Shown in pieces: positions 31,444 to 40,000 of a stretch of 64,000 nt of DNA (its first letter is position 1; each line of letters begins with the position of its first letter). Origin of the DNA: Hormiphora californensis (lineage: Eukaryota > Ctenophora > Tentaculata > Cydippida > Pleurobrachiidae). The notes under the pieces are model-generated. The model was not told the DNA's origin, did no database searches, and saw only the letters and a program-made list of their open reading frames with translations. A program made the position numbers and the translations under genes. The stretch spans positions 1,714,529 to 1,778,528 of the forward strand of contig CM035352.1 of assembly GCA_020137815.1 (NCBI GenBank). The letters run 5' to 3'.

Positions 31444-31757
31444 AATATTGTTTTATAATGTCATGAATTCATAAAATTAGTTAAGTTAGGGGAATTACAG
31501 CGTTTTTGTTTTATCCAGGCATCATCGTACCGATTCATAAATCATGGTCAGCGTAATACCCCAATCCTCCTATCTCTCTCTCTCTCTCTCTCTTTCTGTC
31601 TGAGAAGAAGAGAGATATCAAATCAGACATACCCTGTAGCTAACTAACTACCCAAACCAGATCAGACATAACTATCATGCCAGATCACCATTTAGCATGC
31701 CTAGAATTAAACCCTCAACATATTTTAGCTAAAACCCTCAATATATTTTAGCTAAAT
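31444..31757. other. GNL1-UBE2T intergenic spacer
   Basis: Short spacer with a CT run (31571-31592) and a direct repeat of TATTTTAGCTAAA near 31720-31755. It probably contains the UBE2T promoter. Confidence 0.5.
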
Positions 31758-32941
31758 ATGGCCCAAAGATCAGGACGGCTGGGGAAGGAGTTTGCCCGGT
31801 TGAAATGTGAGCCAGTACCGGGAATCAGTGTCTCAGATTGTGAGGATCTGGGTAGGTGCAGGTGTCAGATTACTGGACCACCTGATACCGTGTATCAAGA
31901 TGGGGTGTGGGAGGTGGAGTTGACCTTCCCTGACCGTTACCCCTTTCAACCACCAGCAGTCAAGTTCATTACAAAGGTACTATATATTAGTACATTTTCA
32001 TAAATCATATTGTCTGGCAGTGCACTCTCACGTCTAATCATTGTGTTGACACTTCATTGTTATTAGGCAGAGAATTCTTCCATTTTCTGATGATGTACTG
32101 TCAGGCCAATGCTCTGACCACAGTTCTCGCGCGAGAGAAATGAGAATAGGGTCAGGCCAATGCTCTGACAGTGGATTTATGTAATTTATCAACCCCCCAT
32201 TTCATTATTTCAGATTTATCACCCCAATATAGACGAGGCTGGACGAGTGTGTTTGGACCTGCTGCATTGCCCTCCCAAGGGCTCCTGGAAACCCGTTCAC
32301 AATATTCGCACCGTCCTTCTCAGCGTGAGTTTATAGCTCTAGCTATAGCTTTAGCAATTCAACAATTGTTTTAGTCTTGTTAGTATTCTTTTAACCCGTG
32401 CGATAAGCACATGATGCCCTGTCGGTAGTTTTGAGAAACCGATGGTAGGACTTTAGTAGGCGGGGAAACGTATTGCTATCAATTATATGCGTTTTAGTAA
32501 AACTGTTTTATTGCACTGGATACCTTTGTTGAGTTGCTCAACATGCAGGAACCGACCGGATTAAGTAAACAATCAATCAGAACTCGTTATTTAGGTCACG
32601 TGACTGGTTATCAGCCAATCAGGGACCAGTATTTCCTGATTCGTTCGGTTCCTGTCAACATGCATACCTGCTGATTATTGAGACATATTATATGTGTGTA
32701 CCCCTTGCTGCAGGTGCGGTTGTTGTTGAGTGAGCCCAACCCAGATGATGGATTGATAGCAGACATCTCAAATGAGTACAAATTTAACAGACCCCAGTTC
32801 GAGGAGACAGCCCGACATTGGACCATCAAACATGCCACATTGGACAAATCAGTTGTAGCGCCCACATCGGGCAAGTCAGTTGTAGCGCCCAAAGACAAGT
32901 CAGTAGCGCCCAAAAACATTGATAAGCAATCCCCTGTGTAG
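31758..32941 (+). CDS. UBE2T: Ubiquitin-conjugating enzyme E2 T
   Basis: Three exons, 31758-31976, 32214-32324 and 32714-32941, all phase 0, encode 185 residues. The UBC fold is complete: an Arg-Tyr-Pro-Phe-Gln-Pro-Pro strand, then Tyr-His-Pro-Asn-Ile-Asp, then Gly-Arg-Val-Cys-Leu-Asp with the catalytic Cys at about residue 86. A Ser-Glu-Pro-Asn-Pro-Asp-Asp loop near 120 is shared with human UBE2T. UBE2T works with FANCL to monoubiquitinate FANCD2/FANCI in interstrand-crosslink repair. The C-terminal tail has three imperfect repeats of Lys-Ser-Val-x-Ala-Pro (about 32840-32915) and differs from the vertebrate tail. Intron 2 carries a repeat also found at 21325 and 49018. Confidence 0.93.
32098..32171. 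mobile_element. Small palindromic MITE, CTGTCAGGCCAATGC family
   Basis: CTGTCAGGCCAATGCTCTGA at one end and TCAGGCCAATGCTCTGACAG at the other, with TTCTCGCGCGAGAGAA in the middle. It lies in UBE2T intron 1. Further partial copies are near 21208, 33020, 43108, 62604 and 62660. Confidence 0.8.
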
Positions 32942-33189
32942 CTCACACTGTGAGGGTTCTGCAGAGCAAGCCATCCCCTCAAACTTTTAACTTAGGACTC
33001 ATAACCTTCAGTTCCAATTGCAACTGTTCTCGCGCACTCCGCGATGGAAATCTATAGGGTCAGGCCTAACCTTCCCTATTTGTCCATTCGGAGCTGTTTT
33101 GAAACAAAATCTCAAAAATGTGTCCCTTAGGATGTCTAGAGGACACCTTTCACTGCAATCTGACGACTCGAAAATTTTCGAAGAGTTTG

Positions 33190-33535
33190 AGTAGCGCGGC
33201 CGGAAATTATGCGAACGTTTGCGAATGTCTGCAATGATTCGCGATGACATGCTATACTTTGCTATATCCTGCGATTTTTTGCGATTTTATGCGATTTTTT
33301 GCGAATTTGGCGGAGAGTCTTCGTAATGAATTAGCATTCATTCGCATGCGATCGCATGAGATCGCATTTAGTAGCAAAATATTGAATTCGTTCGCATTCT
33401 ATCGCATTTATTAGCAAGTGGTGGCAAACAATCGCATTATGTCGCAATCACATTTTATCGCAACTATTTGCAATCAATCGCAAACATTTGCATTGGTTCG
33501 CAAACACTCGCACAATTATAGGCCGGATGCGGCAG
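33190..33535. repeat. Quasi-palindromic GCGATTTT-type repeat field
   Basis: The left half is many short variants of TGCGATTTTATGCGA; the right half is the inverse (ATCGCATTTATTAGC, TCGCAAACATTTGC). It is bounded by CGGCCGGAAATTATGCG and CACAATTATAGGCCGG. The field therefore folds on itself as a decayed foldback element. No gene in 32942-34069 otherwise. Confidence 0.7.
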
Positions 33536-34069
33536 CTCTGCATTCATTCAAGATGTTATTCTAAGGTGATTTCCCTCTAGTTATGATGTCGTCAACATAT
33601 TCTAGGGGGCACATTGTTGAATTTCAAAAATTTTGATTTTGACTCAGGCCACAATAACAGTGCAACTGTCTGGGGATTCTTGTGCAACTCTGCATCTTCA
33701 AGGGCATGATCACGGACACGGGTGGGGTCTTCGTTTTGACAGTGCAGTTCGAGATAAGAGTATAACTGATTTGCGTTGGAGACACTGACAGTGCACTGTG
33801 CAGTGTGCAGCACGAGACAGGGAACGTGCATCACCAGACGGTGAAACTACGTGGGTAACCTCTACTGAATTGAGAGACAAGTGGGCACTGGGCATGCAAT
33901 AAGAGATAAAGAGAGAACCTTACTTTCTAACATTTGACAATGACAGCCACCTTTTAAATGTTATTCAATAAAATTATAATATTTCACTAGACTTCCTTGC
34001 ATGTCGCATGATATTTCTTGTCATAAGACCCACTGGCGGTGTATTAACCAACAATTCTTTTGTAGCGTT

Positions 34070-37000
34070 ATGGAACGTAGAAGGCAGCCTCTCCGAAACT
34101 CTAAAACCAAGGCCCAATCGGCTACTGAAATCAATGAAATCATTGGAGAATCTTGGGAATCCGAAGATATGGAGGAGTTTTATCCACGATCCCTCCTGAA
34201 AACAGAACCGATCGAACCACCACCCATAAAAACAGAGCCAGTTTCCGGGTGTTGCAATCACTGTGGAAACAGGTCATCACGCCTTGTTGAAGTTGCCATC
34301 CAAACTGAGACAATCAATCTCCAGGAATCAGGAACCCAAACTGTCGGTCATGATGAGCAGATCCAGATCAAGCAAGAGAGAGTAGATGAACCAGGTGTTG
34401 TGTGTGAAAGTCAAACTAGTGTGCCAGTCATCACAACAAGTGTATATTCTGTTGGACAGAACGTGAAAAAGGAGGCTTATGCTCCTGAATCTGGAGACAT
34501 GGCTGAGTTAGTAACGGTAAAAGTAGAACCCGGGCTAGAACAGGATAGTGATGATGTACCTACTTTATTATCGTCTGCACCGTCTCAAGTTGGTTAGTAG
34601 TTTTTGGGAATTCCCTTTCTTTGGTTGACCTTCGTTTCCCACGGTTACAAGCTTTGAGATTGTTTTTAATCAAATCTATTTTCAGTTAACTTCCCCCTGC
34701 AATCTCCAGGAGAAGGAAAATCCCGATTCTAGTGGTTCTCAAGAAGAGACGACGTCATTGAGTGAAGAACAGCAACTTGTAGAGAAACATCGGCCACACA
34801 AATGTGAGCAGTGTGATAAAAGATTTACTCGAGCTGACCATCTAAAAACGCATTATATGATTTCTCATTCGGATGATCGACCTCACAAATGTGAGGACTG
34901 TGGAAAAGAGTACGCCCGAATTCATCACCTCAATAGGCACAAAATGATTCACAGTAGTGTAAAGCCTTACGAATGTGAGGACTGTGGAAAAACATTTTCT
35001 GATTCAAGTCACCTCAAAAGACACAAAATGATTCATTCATCGAAGCACACAACGGAAAAATCATACAAATGTAAGGATTGTGGGAAAACCATTGAATACA
35101 GTATTGTCACTTTCATCTCATTCACTTTGGGCAATTCGCTGTCCTTTGTGTCGCTCCATGCATTGAGATTTTTTTAAATTTAACTAAACTCTCTTTTCAG
35201 TTAATTTACCTCTGCAATCTTCGGAGAAGGAAAATCATGGTGATTCTCAAGAAGGCATTACGCCATCCGATGACTCCATGTGTGAACAACAACTTTTAGA
35301 GAAATATCGACCACACAAATGCGAGAAGTGTGATAAAAGATTTGCTCGAACTGACCGACTAAAAGAACATATGATTTCTCATTCGGATGATAGGCCTCAC
35401 AAATGTGAGATCTGTGGAAAAGAGTATGCCCGACGTTATCACCTCACGAGGCACATGGTGGCTCACCGTACGAGGCCGTACGAATGTGAGGACTGTGGAA
35501 GGAAGTTTTCTGATGCAACTCACCTGAAAAGACACAGAACGACTCATAAAGTGATGCACGCGATAGCAAGAGTAAACAAAGGTAAGCAGTGAAGAAAAAA
35601 AAATGGTAAAGTCACCAAAGATTTGCGAAAATTTTGGCTAAAGTACTGATAAGATCAAGGATTTTGGGCAAGCACAGCAAGTGCACACTTCCTATCCTTT
35701 TTCGTCATTGTTTCGTTACACCAGTTACACCAGTTACAAAATTGAAACCTGATATCAGTTTTCAGTGAAAACTGGTGTCAGGTTCTCTTTGGAGTGCTGA
35801 CACGCTACTTTCAATGCAATTCACACCGATCACGTGATCGAAAATTACGCACGCGGCATGGCTCACCAGGAGTGTCCCAGCTGTCCAGAGAAACTGATGT
35901 CAGGTTTCAATTTTGTAACTGGAGCGTAATATATACAAATGTACCTATGTTTTTTGGTTTTATGCGATAATCAGAACAATATCTCAAAATAGAAGTCACT
36001 CCAAATAAAATTTCTGCTCATGAAAATGTATCTGACTAAAAAAGAGTTGAAGTTTTTATTTGCCATTCCAGGTGCTCCATACCCAAACCCTACTCAACTC
36101 AGCTATAAGGGTGTATCCGCTGCTACTAAAACAAGGTGTACTGGTTGCACGATTGAAGCTAAGTTGAAATTAGGAAGGAGTCTAAACTCTCTTGGGAAAG
36201 TCAGATCTATTTGTCTTCAATCTTCAATCTTCAAAATAGTTTGACCAGTCATGTCGAGACATCCACATTATAAATAAACGCTTCAGCCTCTCTGAACTCA
36301 TTCGGCTTTGTAACTAGAAGTCCGTGCCCCGGCTAAGGGCATAGTCCAACAAGGAGTTTCCATGAACACTCGAGTACCCCCTGGTTGGTGGTCTATCAGC
36401 AATGCCCCTGAGGTACCCTCCCAGTACAACCTTGAGTTCATCGATATTCCCGGCGTCCTTGACACATTTAGGAAGAGTGTTCCATAGTTTCGCCCCAAGA
36501 ACCGAAAAAGAGTTTTCAAACATAGTGGACGCCGACCTTTGTGCCCCATGATTGAATTTTGGGATCACTGCCCGTGCCCCGTAACGAGGGGTGTCCTTGA
36601 AATCAAAACCGGGTCCGTTTGGGGCTAGTCCCTTACAGATTTTGAACATGTGGATAAGGACATAGCGCTCCCTGCGCCTCTGCAGGGACTGTAAATCAAG
36701 GAAAGCAAGTCTCTCCCAGTAGTCCAAGTTTTGACACCCTAGGATACGCCTGGTGAAATTTCGCTGCACCTGCTCCAGTTGGGCAATTTCACCAACCGAT
36801 GACGGGTTCCAGACTGCAGAACAATATTCCAGGATTGGGCGAACAAGTGTTTTGTAAAGAGTCATCATTACCTTAACTGATCTGCATTTGAACGCCCCCA
36901 GAATCCAGTTTGCAACCCTTGATGCCGATGCAGATACCTTTTCGATCTGTGGCTTCCACGACCCATCCTCTGACAGGAGAACACCAAGATCCTTTACAAC

Positions 37001-40000
37001 CGGGGAAGATGTCAAACATACTCCACTAGGGGTCTCATAAGAGAGATAGCCCGCTGTAAAAGGAAGCTCCCGCATTAAGTTGTTGGAGCGTGGTGAATAA
37101 CGCACCAGCTCAAACTTATCGTCGTGGAGTGTCATGTTGTTTAACACCGACCAATCCACCACGTTACACAGATCCTCCTGTAGATTTGCATGATCTAGGA
37201 TTCCTCTGATAACTTTAATGATCTTCGTATCATCGGCAAAAGTCAAAGCATCCGAAAAACTCAGGGATGATTCAAGGTCAATGACATAGACCAAGAAAAG
37301 TACGGGCCCCAGGACACTCCCCTGCGGGACACCGCTTAAAACCTCCTTGAAGCTCGAGAAAACCTGGTCAACAGTAACAGTCTGAACACGATCCTGTAAA
37401 AAGTTCTTGATCCACTCCAGCAGTTTTCCTGACACACCATATTTCTCCAATTTGGACACTAAGACCCTGTGATCGACCTTGTCAAACGCCTTTTGATAGT
37501 CTAGATAGATCACATCGACCTCATCACCATCACTTACTGCACGCAAAACCCGGTCGAGATGTTCTATAAGCTGGGTCAAACAGCTACGGTTTCTCCTAAA
37601 ACCATGTTGCGACTCATTCAAGATACCACACGTCTCGAAGTGGGTAATGAGCCATGCACGTACCACTCTCTCAAAGCATTTGATGATATTTGACGTCAGC
37701 GATACAGGCCTGTAGTTGCCAACCTCGGATCGGGAACCCTTCTTGAAAATTGGAGTGATGAATTGTCGCTTAAGACAGCTAGGGACAACACCCCGATTAA
37801 AGGAATCCCTCCACAGCAAAAACAGAGGGTACGACAAAGCTGATCGGCACCGGTGGAGTATGCATGATGGTATATCCCCCGGTGGGCCAGCAGAGAAGGG
37901 ATCGAGCAGCTTGAGAGCTGCCTCGATAGAAGATGGAGTGAATTCGATGTCAGATAAAGTTGGTCCTGCAAAGGATATACTCCCTACTGCATCTTCCACC
38001 ACGACTCGTCCGGGATCACTGAAGACTGATAGATACTGTTCCTGTAGTAATTCGGCCTTTTCCCCAGGATCCTCTGCCAGAGTCCCATCCGCCCTTTTCA
38101 AAGGAGGAATACGTGACTTTGTTTTCCTCCTATCATTTGTGTAAGTCCAGAAAAATTTAGGGTTGCTCCTAATAATCTCCACAGCACGCTGTTCCTCCTG
38201 GTCCATTCGCCTGTTAAGATAGTACCTGATTTCCAGGGCCACTCTCGCAACTCGCCTCTCCAACTTTGCAATATGCCCAGCATATGAGTTGGCATTCTTT
38301 AGCCTTGGAGATTTCCCGGTTTAACTTTTTCTGCTTCTTCTTTAGCCGTTTCAGCATTGGGTCTTTCCTCGCAATACCACGTCTCTTGACCTTGGCATAC
38401 CGAGATACGATCTGCAAAATCACCTCTGAGATTCGCTGTACAATGTCCGACCCGTCTCCGTCTCTACAGTAGCCATCCAGGACACCGTCCCAGTCTACAC
38501 CTTGTAGTTCGGCATTGACTGCCTCGAAGTCAGCAGAATGGATATCAAGTCCAGCGAAGCCCTGCATATTCCTCGCTGGCCTCCCCCTGACCGGCTCAAG
38601 CCCAAATCCCAGCACACACTGGACAACTGAATGGTCAGAGATGTTAAGGTCCTCCACCCCAACTGAAGCACAATACTCCTCCCTGTTAGTGAGTATGATA
38701 TCCAAAGTATTCTCCCCTCTAGTAGGTTCGTGCACCATTTGAGATAGAAAGTATTTATCCCCAAACTCCAAAAGCTCCGACTCCCTTGAGTCTAAGGAAA
38801 AATGTGTTGACCAGTTAATACCCGGGCAGTTGAAATCCCCCAGAATGTAAACGTCGGGAAAAACCTGGTCAGATGAGTGTTTTTCGATGAAGGTTTGTAG
38901 CCGGTGAAGGATCGAAGACATTTGGGAACCTGGGGCCCGATAGACAGATGCCAGCACCATATGTGATTCTGCAACGTAGGCTGCAGCAATGTTGGACCAA
39001 CTGTCACTCCAAATATATTCATCTGTGGGTGTCACTCTCTGGTTCACGTAGAGTGCACATCCACCTCCCTTACGGGACTTCCTATCACTCCTAACTACTG
39101 AAAAACCAGGTATTTCTACCTGGGCCTCGGTAAACTCCTCTTTCCACCAAGTCTCCGTTACGGCTGCTGCCAAAACGGGAACAGAGGAGTTGCTCACCAT
39201 ATCAGTCAAATAGGAGAGTTTCCATCGACAGTCACTCGTGGCAGCGGGAGTTAGACTCCTGGCGTTGAGCAAAACCAGTTTTGAGACCGTTTATTATGTC
39301 CCCGTACGACACGTTTCTGCTCATCGGCGTGGAGCCCGCGGGTGTTCCCTTTGACCGTCAGTGCCGGGGAGCTGCGATGTCGGAATCGTTCCAATTCCCC
39401 AGGTGGGCTGAGGACCGCACGGATCTCTGCCATTTCCTCCCTTAGTAGTTTCTTCATTACCCCCAGCATCTCTTCCATCATCCCATCCCGAAGGGTACCC
39501 ATGGTAGTCAATAGAAAATCCTGGTCTACCAGACCCGTTTTCGTGTTGTTGCCGTTCTTGTTGGGTTTCGGTTTGGGATCGGCCTTCTTCTGGGTTTTGC
39601 TGTTACTGGATGTTCCGGCATTCCCCTTATCCAGATCAGTAACTACAGGTGGGGTAGGTTTCCTGCGAGTGCTTTTCAAATGGATCCTATCACAATCAGG
39701 GTCAAGACACTGTCTCTTGATCTCCGAGTTCCTGCAAATTGGGGGGTGGAAATATTTGCAGTCTTTGCCCTTGGAGCAACCCCCTCTCTTGATGGTTCCC
39801 TGTGATACGTATCTGGTACAAGAAACTGGGTGATTCTTCGAACAGGCGACCCCATTTACAAGTTTATCACCCTTTCTCCCGTGAGGGCAAGCTTTCTTCT
39901 TGTACGCTTCACACACATTTTCAAACTTAGAGCTGGATTTTCCTGGCTTCTTATCGCCCTTTTCCTCGCTCGTTTTCTCCCCATCTCCATCAGGAGCAGA